Source: Clostridia bacterium (GTDB taxonomy: Bacteria > Bacillota > Clostridia > Christensenellales > CAG-138). From it: DNA of 46,233 nucleotides. The stretch covers positions 1-46,233 of the forward strand of contig JAEDIC010000016.1 in the NCBI GenBank assembly GCA_016292635.1, written 5' to 3'. The stretch's first letter is position 1. Each line of letters opens with the position of its first letter. Position numbers and translations under genes: made by a program. Below the pieces are notes generated by a model. The model worked only from the letters and a program-made list of their open reading frames with translations. It made no database searches and was not told the DNA's origin. Shown here piece by piece: positions 7,763 through 14,926 of the stretch.

Positions 7763-8440
7763 TTATATGAAGTTTCTCTCTTTCAATACCGTCATCGTCT
7801 CGGCGGCGATATCGTCTATGGTGCGGAAGCCGCTTGCCCCCATACACTGTATGACGGCGATATCATCCCGGCGTTCGACGGTCTCAAGGTACTTTGCCCT
7901 TGCCCGCTGCTGTATGCCGCCGGAGGACTCGTAAACATCCTTTTTCTCCCCGCCCACATAATCACGGAAGCCCTTTTTCATAACGTTCTCTCCCGCCTGA
8001 GACGGCGCAACATCATAAAACAGGAAAAGGTCTGCCTTTGGCAGGCCAAAGTGATTGTACTCAAGATCGAACACCCAATCCACAAGGTCCGGCCGGCCAA
8101 GGTCTATATCCCGAATGCTCTGATACACGCCGTTGCTGAGCACATAGCGGTTTATAAGCATATAGTCATACTGCCCGTCCCGGTGGTTTTTCATATCCTC
8201 CCACCTGTCCAGGGCAAACCACAGCGCCATGCTCTTGCCGTCCACAGTATCCGCCTTTACCCCGGCATCGCCGGAAAGATACTCGCCAACGTGAGAGCCG
8301 AAGTATGAGGTGTACACGGGATACTCCCTTGCCTCCACGGAATGGCCCATTGCCTCGAGGGAGTCTTTCAGCCTTGCAAACTGAACGCTCTTTCCGCTGC
8401 CGTCTATGCCTTCAATGGCTATGACTTTAGTTTTTCCCAT
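7763..8440 (-). CDS. tmk: Thymidylate kinase (dTMP kinase) family protein
   Basis: A 225-residue nucleoside monophosphate kinase that would phosphorylate dTMP to dTDP with ATP. The P-loop EGIDGSGKS is at 10-18, the DRW-type motif appears as ALDRWEDM near 78-85 and the substrate/LID region follows from NRYVLSNGVYQ onward. It is slightly longer than typical Tmk (about 205-215) and the segment between the DRW motif and LID is divergent, so a related deoxynucleoside kinase role cannot be excluded. The gene overlaps the end of hflX by 14 bases, with GGAAGG just before its ATG, so it is translationally coupled as the last gene of the PQQ protein-hflX-tmk operon. Confidence 0.82.
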   Translation of the reverse strand: MGKTKVIAIEGIDGSGKSVQFARLKDSLEAMGHSVEAREYPVYTSYFGSHVGEYLSGDAGVKADTVDGKSMALWFALDRWEDMKNHRDGQYDYMLINRYVLSNGVYQSIRDIDLGRPDLVDWVFDLEYNHFGLPKADLFLFYDVAPSQAGENVMKKGFRDYVGGEKKDVYESSGGIQQRARAKYLETVERRDDIAVIQCMGASGFRTIDDIAAETMTVLKERNFI

Positions 8441-10208
8441 ATCCTTCCCCCAGTATCTTTTTCAGCTTCCACATGGTGCTTTCCTCAAGCTGCGCCCTAA
8501 CGTGAGCGCCCTCCCCATCGTGCTCCTCGAACAGTATCCTGCCCTCGCTGCGGATTATGGTCATGGCCTCGTATTTGTCGTATGGCACTATAAGCTCGAT
8601 TTCCGCCCGGGTGCTGTTCAGCTGCCGCTCCATCTCAGAGAGCAGCAGGTCTATTCCCTCTCCCCTTGCGGCGCTTATGAATATTCCGTCCGCCGGGATA
8701 TGCTCATCAATTAGATCCCGCTTGTTGTATACGTTTATCCTTGGCACATCCCCCGCGCCGAGGGAGGACAGCACCTCCTCAACCACCGCCATCTGGCTTT
8801 CATAATATGAAGATGATCTATCCACCACGTGGAGTATAAGATCCGCCGCTGCGGCCTCCTCCAGCGTAGAGCGGAAAGCCTCAACAAGGTCGTGCGGCAG
8901 CTTATTGATAAAGCCTACGGTATCCGACAGCAGCACGGGAGTGCCGTCCGGCAGCATTGCCTGACGCACCACGGGGTCAAGGGTTGCAAACAGCATATCC
9001 TCTGCCATTACCCCCGCCCCGGTAAGGGCGTTCAGCAAGGTGGACTTGCCGGCGTTTGTGTATCCCACCAGCGCAACCAGCGGAACGGAGTTCCTCTGCC
9101 GCCGGGCCCGGCGCAGGCCGCGCTGTTTTTCAATTTCAGAAAGCTCCTCGCTGAGCTCATATATGCGGCGGCGTATCCTGCGCTTGTCTATTTCCAGCTT
9201 CTTTTCGCCGGGGCCTCTGGTGCCTATGCCGCCGCCGAGACGGGACATCACCGCGCCCTGACCAAGCAGCCTGGGCAGGCGGTATTTCTGCTGGGCAAGC
9301 TCAACCTGCAGCTTGCCTTCCCGAGATGTGGCTCTCAGGGCGAATATGTCCAGTATAAGGGCGGTGCGGTCTATTACCCTCGCGCCAAGTATCTCCTCAA
9401 GGTTGCGGGTCTGAATGGCGGAAAGCTCATCGTCGAATATGAATATATCCGCCTCAAGCTCGCTTCCTTTCAGAGAAAGCTCCTCCGCTTTGCCGCTGCC
9501 TATGTATGTAGCGTTGTCTATGCCGGATCTGCGCTGGGTAAATTTCCCCACCACAACGGCCCCGGCAGTCTTGGCAAGCTCCCCAAGCTCATCCAGAGTG
9601 TCGTATGGCTCGCTGTTTTCAAGGCCCACAAGTATTGCCCGTTCAGGCCTTGATCCTTCCGCCTCATAGGTGGAGGATTTAAGCCTGTCGTCGGCTGTGT
9701 ATATTTCCTTTACAAGCAGCCGCTGGGGCAGCTTATATGGGCGCATTGGGCCGTATATGTAGGCATTGCGCTCCCCCGCCTCGTCCGCGTCGCCGATATA
9801 GGCGGCGTACATGGCAGTAGCTTCGCCCTCCGCGTTTACACCGAGAGCCGCCATGCTGTCCAGGCGCATACTCTTAAGGGTGCCGATATCCACGCCGGAC
9901 AGTCTGCCGTCCCCGCTGGGATGGGTATGTATACATCTGACGCCGCAAAGCCTGTCCTCATTACGCACGAGGCGCATATTGGGCATGGACACCTTGCCGC
10001 TGTCCCCGATGGATACATCCGCAACCCTGCCGTCACGACCTATGTATACGGAAATCTCCCGCCCCAGGATGCCGGTAAGCTCCGAAAGCTCCGCCACCAG
10101 CTCATGGGACGCAAACTCCTGCTGGGCCATGCGCATATCGTATATGCCGGCCATGCGCTCCAGCAGTGTGTTTTTTATTCCTTCGGTGTTTCCGTTTACC
10201 TTTGCCAT
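8427..10208 (-). CDS. hflX: HflX ribosome-associated GTPase with N-terminal JAMM-like domain
   Basis: A 593-residue protein. From about residue 190 it is a standard HflX: glycine-rich N-domain (ATYIGSGKAEEL, SRLGGGIGTRGPGE), then the G domain with P-loop GYTNAGKST at about 382-390, switch/G3 DTVGF and G4 NKRD. HflX splits stalled or stress-damaged 70S ribosomes. The first about 170 residues are an extra domain with H94-x-H96-x7-S104-x2-D107 (HTHPSGDGRLSGVD), exactly the spacing of the JAMM/MPN+ metalloprotease motif. Extended HflX proteins of this kind occur in Clostridia, but the activity of the extra domain is not known to me. The second of two adjacent ATGs (10208) has GGAG at better spacing. 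It follows the PQQ protein by 13 nt. Confidence 0.93.
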   Translation of the reverse strand: MAKVNGNTEGIKNTLLERMAGIYDMRMAQQEFASHELVAELSELTGILGREISVYIGRDGRVADVSIGDSGKVSMPNMRLVRNEDRLCGVRCIHTHPSGDGRLSGVDIGTLKSMRLDSMAALGVNAEGEATAMYAAYIGDADEAGERNAYIYGPMRPYKLPQRLLVKEIYTADDRLKSSTYEAEGSRPERAILVGLENSEPYDTLDELGELAKTAGAVVVGKFTQRRSGIDNATYIGSGKAEELSLKGSELEADIFIFDDELSAIQTRNLEEILGARVIDRTALILDIFALRATSREGKLQVELAQQKYRLPRLLGQGAVMSRLGGGIGTRGPGEKKLEIDKRRIRRRIYELSEELSEIEKQRGLRRARRQRNSVPLVALVGYTNAGKSTLLNALTGAGVMAEDMLFATLDPVVRQAMLPDGTPVLLSDTVGFINKLPHDLVEAFRSTLEEAAAADLILHVVDRSSSYYESQMAVVEEVLSSLGAGDVPRINVYNKRDLIDEHIPADGIFISAARGEGIDLLLSEMERQLNSTRAEIELIVPYDKYEAMTIIRSEGRILFEEHDGEGAHVRAQLEESTMWKLKKILGEGYGKN

Positions 10209-10221
10209 CATGTCTCCGGTG

Positions 10222-12186
10222 TTATGTGAGTTTTATTCCGTAAATCAGGCCGCCTCTGGTGCCCACCACGATTGTGTTGTCGAACACAGCGGGAGAAGCC
10301 TCTATATTGGAGCCCAGATTCATTTCGTCCAGCAGATTGCCATTGTGGTCAAAAAGGTGTATATAGCCGGACTTGGTGCACTGGATTATGTAGCCTGTGC
10401 CGTTTTCATCGTATACCGCCACGGGGGAGCTCCAAGGATATCCCTGGAACTGATACTTCCACGCCACCGTGCCGTCGCTGCGATTAAAGGCCACAACCTC
10501 GCCCTTCATGCCCTCTGTCATGGCGATGGGAGCGAAAACATAATCTGACAGGCTGCCTTTGCCGGATACCAGCGAGCCCTGCACACCGCCGGATACCTGG
10601 TTGGGTTCGGCGATAGTCTGGCAGTTATAGTCGTTGTTGGTCCATACCCTTTCGCCGGTGACGGCGTCTATCTTCCAGATGGGTATAGGCGCAGTCTGGT
10701 TGCCGTGCTGTCTCCATCCGGGGTGGAAAGAGGTGGAGGTATAGATATACGGATGATGATCCTCGCCCTCAAGGGCCAATACGCCTGTGCAGTTGGTATC
10801 ATCCAGAGTATCCTGCACCCACTTTACCTGCAGGGTGTTCAAATCCAGGCATATCATATGGCCGCCGTTGTCAGTGAAGAATACATGACCACGCCATACT
10901 ATGGCGCTGTCTTCAATGCCCAGCCACCAGCCATTTGATCCGTCAACGGCGGTAGTATTGCTCTTTGAGCCGCTGTAGCGCCACTTTACCACACGGCTTG
11001 GATTGATGGACAATGTGCCCGCCGCCTCGTCATACTGGGTATTCAGCTTTATAAGATACAGTATGCCGTTTTCGCCGGGATATATAAGCGTATCGGTTTC
11101 CGCGTCTACAAGGGCAGAGCTGTCGAAATAGGAAAGCTTCCTTAGACGGAAGGAATCCTGATAGCCGAATTCATACATTACAGAGCCGTCCACAAGGCTT
11201 ATTACGAAGGCATGGGAGGAATCGCTGCCTGCGGTGGGGCTGTCGTCACCTGAGCCAACGTACATTATGGGATAACCACGGGGATCAAGCGCGCCTGCGC
11301 CCTTGAAGGGGAAGCCAAGGCTTATGGGTTCACGGGTCTGCTGTCCGCTATCAAGGTCAAGGAAGTATATCCTGCCGTCCAGCGTTGCGTATATTACCTC
11401 GACCAAGCCTTCCTTAGCCTTGGCCCAGTCGTACATATTCATTATGCGCTTTGTGCTTTCCGGCCACCTTACGATAAGGGGCTGACCGGTCCAGCCGCAG
11501 CCGGTCCAGGAGCCTGAGCCGGACATTTTACTCATGCTGCCCACGGTAAAGGTCCAGGGAGTGGTGCTGAACTTCTTTGCGGTCATGGATACCGTGCCGT
11601 AGGAGGAGCTGTCCCGGAAATTATTGCCCCGGAAGCCTATAACGCCCTCAACGCCGGTATATTCATATCCTTCTCCAAAGTCGATGGTATCGGCGGCAAC
11701 GTATGACGATGTATCCATCTCAACGCCATCCACCTCTACCCTTGTTTCAATGCCGAAATCCGCGGCGGAAGTGCCGCTTACGGCATAGGGCGCAAACTCG
11801 GGCAGTGGAGTGGGCGTAGGCTCGGGCAAGGGAGTGGGTTTTTCCTCTTCCCTTGTGAATATGCTGCCGCCCTCATCCTTCTTGCCGAACAGGCGGGCAA
11901 AGAAGCCCTTCTTTTCCTCTTTTTCGTCGAGTCCCGCCGTGGTTTCGGTTTCCTCGGAGATAATCTCGCTCTCTTCCGCTGTCTCATCATCTCTGCCGAA
12001 GAGACGACCGATAAAGCCTACCCTCTCTCCCTCGGGAGCGGGCTCCTCGTCTTTATTTATGAGGCCGGATACAAGCAGAACTATACCTGTGATTATAGCC
12101 GCAAGCACCAGTAATACCAGCGCTATCCTTAATGCATTCCGCAGTTTCCTGTATTTTGCCTTTCTCCTTCTGCGTCGTTTCGCCAT
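10222..12186 (-). CDS. Membrane-anchored PQQ-type beta-propeller protein
   Basis: A 654-residue protein. It opens with a strongly basic stretch (KRRRRRKAKYRK), followed by one transmembrane helix at about 20-44, an acidic and Pro/Thr-rich linker to about 140, and an extracellular beta-propeller with PQQ/Pyrrolo-quinoline-like blades (for example DGRIYFLDLDSGQ, GHMICLDLNTLQVKWVQD, TVAWKYQFQGYPWSSPVAVYD, GLIYGIKL at the C-terminus). Such BamB-like propellers scaffold envelope proteins; no enzyme residues are recognised. The linker holds two copies of a GF-xx-RLFG-xx-DE motif. The ATG at 12186 is used because GAGG precedes it by 9 nt; the upstream TTG at 12204 is less likely. It heads the operon with hflX and tmk, and has a promoter at 12223-12251. 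Confidence 0.85.
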   Translation of the reverse strand: MAKRRRRRKAKYRKLRNALRIALVLLVLAAIITGIVLLVSGLINKDEEPAPEGERVGFIGRLFGRDDETAEESEIISEETETTAGLDEKEEKKGFFARLFGKKDEGGSIFTREEEKPTPLPEPTPTPLPEFAPYAVSGTSAADFGIETRVEVDGVEMDTSSYVAADTIDFGEGYEYTGVEGVIGFRGNNFRDSSSYGTVSMTAKKFSTTPWTFTVGSMSKMSGSGSWTGCGWTGQPLIVRWPESTKRIMNMYDWAKAKEGLVEVIYATLDGRIYFLDLDSGQQTREPISLGFPFKGAGALDPRGYPIMYVGSGDDSPTAGSDSSHAFVISLVDGSVMYEFGYQDSFRLRKLSYFDSSALVDAETDTLIYPGENGILYLIKLNTQYDEAAGTLSINPSRVVKWRYSGSKSNTTAVDGSNGWWLGIEDSAIVWRGHVFFTDNGGHMICLDLNTLQVKWVQDTLDDTNCTGVLALEGEDHHPYIYTSTSFHPGWRQHGNQTAPIPIWKIDAVTGERVWTNNDYNCQTIAEPNQVSGGVQGSLVSGKGSLSDYVFAPIAMTEGMKGEVVAFNRSDGTVAWKYQFQGYPWSSPVAVYDENGTGYIIQCTKSGYIHLFDHNGNLLDEMNLGSNIEASPAVFDNTIVVGTRGGLIYGIKLT

Positions 12187-12222
12187 TTTGACATACCTCG
12201 CCAAATATACATTTATTTAAGT

Positions 12223-12251
12223 ATTATACTTCAATTCACTAAAAGCTACAA
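12223..12251 (-). promoter_or_regulatory. Promoter of the PQQ protein-hflX-tmk operon
   Basis: TTGTAG (12251-12246), 17 nt, TATAAT (12228-12223) on the minus strand, about 37 nt upstream of the chosen ATG. Confidence 0.65.
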
Positions 12252-12317
12252 GCAACGGCGGATAAGTTTACATATAAATAAGAAACGGAAACGGTCATGC
12301 AAGCTCATTCCATTGCA

Positions 12318-12341
12318 AAAGCGCCGCTTTCGCGGCGCTTT
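12318..12341 (-). terminator. Terminator of the small membrane protein gene
   Basis: AAAGCGCCGC and GCGGCGCTTT form a 10-bp perfect stem with a 4-nt loop; read on the minus strand it ends in TTTT. It lies 66 nt past the stop of the 64-residue gene. Confidence 0.75.
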
Positions 12342-12407
12342 CACAATGGCGCATATTGAATTATTTTTTTGTCCTTTCGGACAAAACCTTATATCACGGA
12401 TAAAGCC

Positions 12408-12602
12408 TTAGGCCGCTTTCGCATCCTTTTCCAGGGTGCAAATATAAAGCTTATTGCGGGGCACGGTGCGCATGGCCTCCCTGCAGGCCTTTACGGCCTG
12501 GCGCCGGCGCCTGTCTGCCGCCTGCTTTGCGGCTGCGGCAGCCATTGTGCCGATGATAATGCCGGGAATCATAAAGGTGAAAAAAAGTCCGAAGTAGTTC
12601 AT
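12408..12602 (-). CDS. Small single-pass membrane protein (64 aa), S24 repressor partner
   Basis: A 64-residue protein I do not recognise. Residues about 3-27 form one hydrophobic helix (FGLFFTFMIPGIIIGTMAAAA), followed by a strongly basic segment (DRRRRQAVKACREAMR) and a short soluble tail. The reading is supported by an excellent ribosome binding site (GGGAGGTG, 4 nt before the ATG), a near-perfect promoter about 85 nt upstream and a dedicated terminator. It is transcribed divergently from the XRE/S24 regulator at 12824, and palindromes cover its promoter, so it is very likely that regulator's target. Size and charge recall small stress or phage-like membrane peptides, but no function can be assigned. 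Confidence 0.7.
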   Translation of the reverse strand: MNYFGLFFTFMIPGIIIGTMAAAAAKQAADRRRRQAVKACREAMRTVPRNKLYICTLEKDAKAA

Positions 12603-12676
12603 AACGCACCTCCCGTATTATATCTCTTGCGGAAACGTCGCTTCAGGCGGTTCCGGCTTAAAGTGTCTTGTCAGGT

Positions 12677-12729
12677 TACATTTTGTATTATAGTATCTTT
12701 AGCGGATACTGTCAATACCGTTTTCGGTA
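12677..12729 (-). promoter_or_regulatory. Consensus promoter overlapped by three phased palindromes
   Basis: Minus strand: TTGACA (12715-12710), 17 nt, TATAAT (12692-12687), a full sigma-A consensus. Three inverted repeats lie on it: TACATTTTGTA (12677-12687), AGTATC-n7-GATACT (12692-12710) in the spacer, and TACCG-TTTT-CGGTA (12716-12729). Their centres are about 19 to 21 bp apart, close to two helical turns, so dimers would bind one face. Confidence 0.75.
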
Positions 12730-12750
12730 CTAATACGACATTTTTTCAGC

Positions 12751-12779
12751 TTGATTTATATTTCTTTTTAAGATACAAT
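12751..12779 (+). promoter_or_regulatory. Promoter of the XRE/S24 regulator
   Basis: TTGATT (12751-12756), 17 nt, TACAAT (12774-12779), about 38 nt upstream of the regulator mRNA start codon at 12824. It begins 22 bp from the nearest palindrome, leaving room for autoregulation. Confidence 0.6.
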
Positions 12780-12823
12780 AAATTCAGATAATTAAGGATA
12801 CCATGCCCGAAAGGAGCGCCGCC

Positions 12824-13453
12824 ATGAACAGACTGCGTGAACTGAGAAAAAAGCACGGCTATACCCAGGAAGATATGGGCCAGCGGCTGGGAGTTCAGAA
12901 GGCCGCCATATGCAAATACGAAACTGGCCGTGTTCCCATCCCAAACGAAGCCATAATGGAGCTGTGTGACATATTCGGCGTTACGGCGGATTATCTCCTT
13001 GGCCGTGATACGGTAGTTCCCCTCTTTAAGGAGCGCACAAGCGTTTCCTCCATGTTCATGCCGGTGACTGACACCGTGGGTGTGCCCCTTGTCGGTAGGG
13101 TACACGCAGGCCTTCCCATACTGGCCGATGAAAACATTACCGAGTACATCCCCCTTCCCTCATCCGACGTTATCGCCGGCGAGTTCTTCTATATGGAAGT
13201 TGAGGGCGACTGTATGACAGGCGAATTCATCCCGGAAGGAGCCCTGGTTCTTGTGCGCATGCAGAGCCGGGTGGAAAACGGACAGATCGCCGTTGTGCGA
13301 ATTGACGACGAAGTGCTGCTGCGCAAGGTGAAATGGATGCAGGATCACCTCATCCTCATGCCCTCCAATCCCAAATACGAGCCCATGATAGTTTCCGGCG
13401 GGGACGTTGAGATAATCGGTCGGGTGCTGGAGGTACGGATAAGGGGTCTGTAA
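12824..13453 (+). CDS. XRE-family repressor with S24 (LexA/CI-like) C-terminal domain
   Basis: A 209-residue regulator. Residues about 1-57 are an XRE helix-turn-helix (LRELRKKHGYTQEDMGQRLGVQKAAICKYE). Residues about 80-209 are an S24 fold (GVPLVGRVHAGLPILADENITEYIPLP ... EGDCMTGEFIPEGALVLVR ... IDDEVLLRKVKW). In active LexA/CI/UmuD proteins the motifs are GDSM (catalytic serine) and TLKR (catalytic lysine); here they read GDCM and LLRK, so serine is cysteine and the lysine position is arginine. The HAG cleavage-type dipeptide remains. Self-cleavage may be lost or changed. The second ATG is chosen because AAAGGAG precedes it by 8 nt. It faces the small membrane protein gene across three palindromes. 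Confidence 0.9.
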   Translation: MNRLRELRKKHGYTQEDMGQRLGVQKAAICKYETGRVPIPNEAIMELCDIFGVTADYLLGRDTVVPLFKERTSVSSMFMPVTDTVGVPLVGRVHAGLPILADENITEYIPLPSSDVIAGEFFYMEVEGDCMTGEFIPEGALVLVRMQSRVENGQIAVVRIDDEVLLRKVKWMQDHLILMPSNPKYEPMIVSGGDVEIIGRVLEVRIRGL

Positions 13454-13472
13454 AGGAATATACCGCATAATC

Positions 13473-13531
13473 AAAGCGCTCTTTTTAATTTTGTCTAAAC
13501 TTTGGGGTTCACTTCAGTTTGGGCGCTTTTT
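13473..13531 (+). terminator. Terminator of the S24 regulator gene
   Basis: AAAGCGCTC (13473-13481) pairs with GGGCGCTTT (13521-13529), with an inner AAACT/AGTTT stem, followed by TTTTT. The remaining 200 bases to 13736 hold no gene I can support. Confidence 0.6.
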
Positions 13532-13736
13532 GCATTGAGGGCTTATCCGTGCCTACCCTCCGCCCTTTTAAGGGATCGCACCGAAGAAAGCCCACAGTTT
13601 TTTCTTCCACTTCCCCAATAATACTTTTCCCGCCGTCAGTTCGAATCTCGCCCATTCCCCTGTATTTTACGAAAAGGCAGCTGCTATGAAACCGGTGGAT
13701 CCGGATAATTCATCCTTCCCTTTGGCTACGTAATTT

Positions 13737-14141
13737 TTAAAACAGCTCGGTCATATCCGTGCTTTCCATAGACATCATATGCCGGGTTATCTGATAAAGG
13801 CTATTCAGCTCGCATATGAGATTATCGCTCTGCTCAAGACGCGCAAGGTCCCGGCAGCAGTTTATAGCCCTCTCCATCTGTTCCACGTTGTCGTCATGGG
13901 ATATAAGCATTAGCTTATCCTTGCGCCGCTGAAACTCTACGTATATCTCCTCTACGCTTTCCCTGACCGCGTCCATATTCCCTGCGAAAAGCGCTTCCCT
14001 GGTGCGCTCTATGCTATGGCCTATCATCCTCTCCGTGTCCTTGGTATACGCCGAGGGCACAGTAAATGAGAATATAAGAGCTGCCAGCGCCAGCGCCGCC
14101 GCTATGGTGCTTATTACGGAAAAGCCTTTTCCCTTGGTCAT
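13737..14141 (-). CDS. DUF4363 family membrane-anchored protein
   Basis: A 134-residue protein with an N-terminal transmembrane helix (about 8-31, FSVISTIAAALALAALIFSF) and an extracytoplasmic helical domain rich in charged residues (about 35-134). This is the usual shape of DUF4363 proteins, which are encoded next to DUF421 proteins in many Firmicutes, as here: its ATG overlaps the DUF421 stop by four bases. Function is unknown; joint action with the DUF421 membrane protein is inferred from the conserved pairing. Confidence 0.82.
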   Translation of the reverse strand: MTKGKGFSVISTIAAALALAALIFSFTVPSAYTKDTERMIGHSIERTREALFAGNMDAVRESVEEIYVEFQRRKDKLMLISHDDNVEQMERAINCCRDLARLEQSDNLICELNSLYQITRHMMSMESTDMTELF

Positions 14142-14857
14142 TTTTTGCCCTCCGTATCCACAAATACCATTTTGCCTCCCCAGCGCTGCTTGGCCTGCAT
14201 ATGCAGGGTGCTTTCGCTCACAAAGGCAAAAAGCAGCTGTTTTTCATCCTTTATCCCGGCAGCGGGAAGCTTTGAGCGCAGCCATTTCAGGTCGTATCCC
14301 GCCTGCTTCAGGGCCTCCTTATGCACCTTGCCGTCCTGAACTACCATATATGGCGGCTTGACCTTTGATGATTCAAGATTCAGCGCGCGGTAGGTCACCT
14401 GCTGCTCAGGGCCTTTGAGCAGCACGGAAAGCTGGCCGTTTGTTTCCAGTATGGCATATTCCACATCCGCAACGTAAAAGGTGCCGCTGGAGCGCAGCTG
14501 CTCCATAAGGTCGTTGAGGGTGTAGCGGGCATCCCTCAGGGATTTCTCCTGTACCACTCCTTTTGCTATCATCAGCAAGGGCCGCCCGCATACGGCGTAT
14601 CTGAACCCCTCCCACTTCATGGAAAGAAACGCCACAAGCTGCTGCAGCAGAAAGAGGGTAAGTATGGGCACTATGCCGTATGACAGGGGTACGCCGGTAT
14701 CAGATGCGGGAACAGCGGCAAGATCCGCCACCAGCAGGGTGATTATCAGGTCAAACGGCTGCAGATCCGACAGCTGCCGCTTTCCCGTAAGCCGCAGCAC
14801 CGCAAACACCAGAATATACAGCAGTATGGTACGAATAAACAAAATAAACATATCCAT
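14138..14857 (-). CDS. DUF421 (YetF/YrbG-type) membrane protein
   Basis: A 239-residue integral membrane protein of the DUF421 family. Three hydrophobic helices occupy about 1-85 (MDMFILFIRTILLYILVFAV, FDLIITLLVADLAAV, YGIVPILTLFLLQQLVAFLS). The cytoplasmic part follows, with the family hallmarks RLTGKRQLSDLQPFD near 22-36 and the GRP-LLMIAKGVVQEKSLRDARYTLNDL stretch at about 92-117. In spore formers YetF-like proteins affect germination and membrane stability, but the molecular activity is unclear. The stop overlaps the DUF4363 ATG. Ribosome binding before its ATG is weak. Confidence 0.9.
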   Translation of the reverse strand: MDMFILFIRTILLYILVFAVLRLTGKRQLSDLQPFDLIITLLVADLAAVPASDTGVPLSYGIVPILTLFLLQQLVAFLSMKWEGFRYAVCGRPLLMIAKGVVQEKSLRDARYTLNDLMEQLRSSGTFYVADVEYAILETNGQLSVLLKGPEQQVTYRALNLESSKVKPPYMVVQDGKVHKEALKQAGYDLKWLRSKLPAAGIKDEKQLLFAFVSESTLHMQAKQRWGGKMVFVDTEGKK

Positions 14858-14884
14858 ATGATGCGCCGGTGTGCCTTTTGATAA

Positions 14885-14916
14885 ACAAAAAAGATGCCGC
14901 AGAAATGCAGCATCTT
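14885..14916 (-). terminator. Terminator of the yajC-hemZ cluster
   Basis: On the minus strand AAGATGCTGCA pairs with TGCGGCATCTT (one G-U pair) around TTTC and runs into TTTTTT, directly after the hemZ stop. Confidence 0.85.
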
Positions 14917-14926
14917 AAATTTTTGC

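Noticed and set aside
12364..12386. Hairpin TTTTGTCC/GGACAAAA as a terminator
   Set aside because: The T-run precedes the stem on the plus strand and becomes A-rich after it on the minus strand, so no U-tract follows in either direction.
13640..13665. tRNA-like GTTCGAATC
   Set aside because: Flanking bases cannot form a T stem and no other tRNA arms are present.
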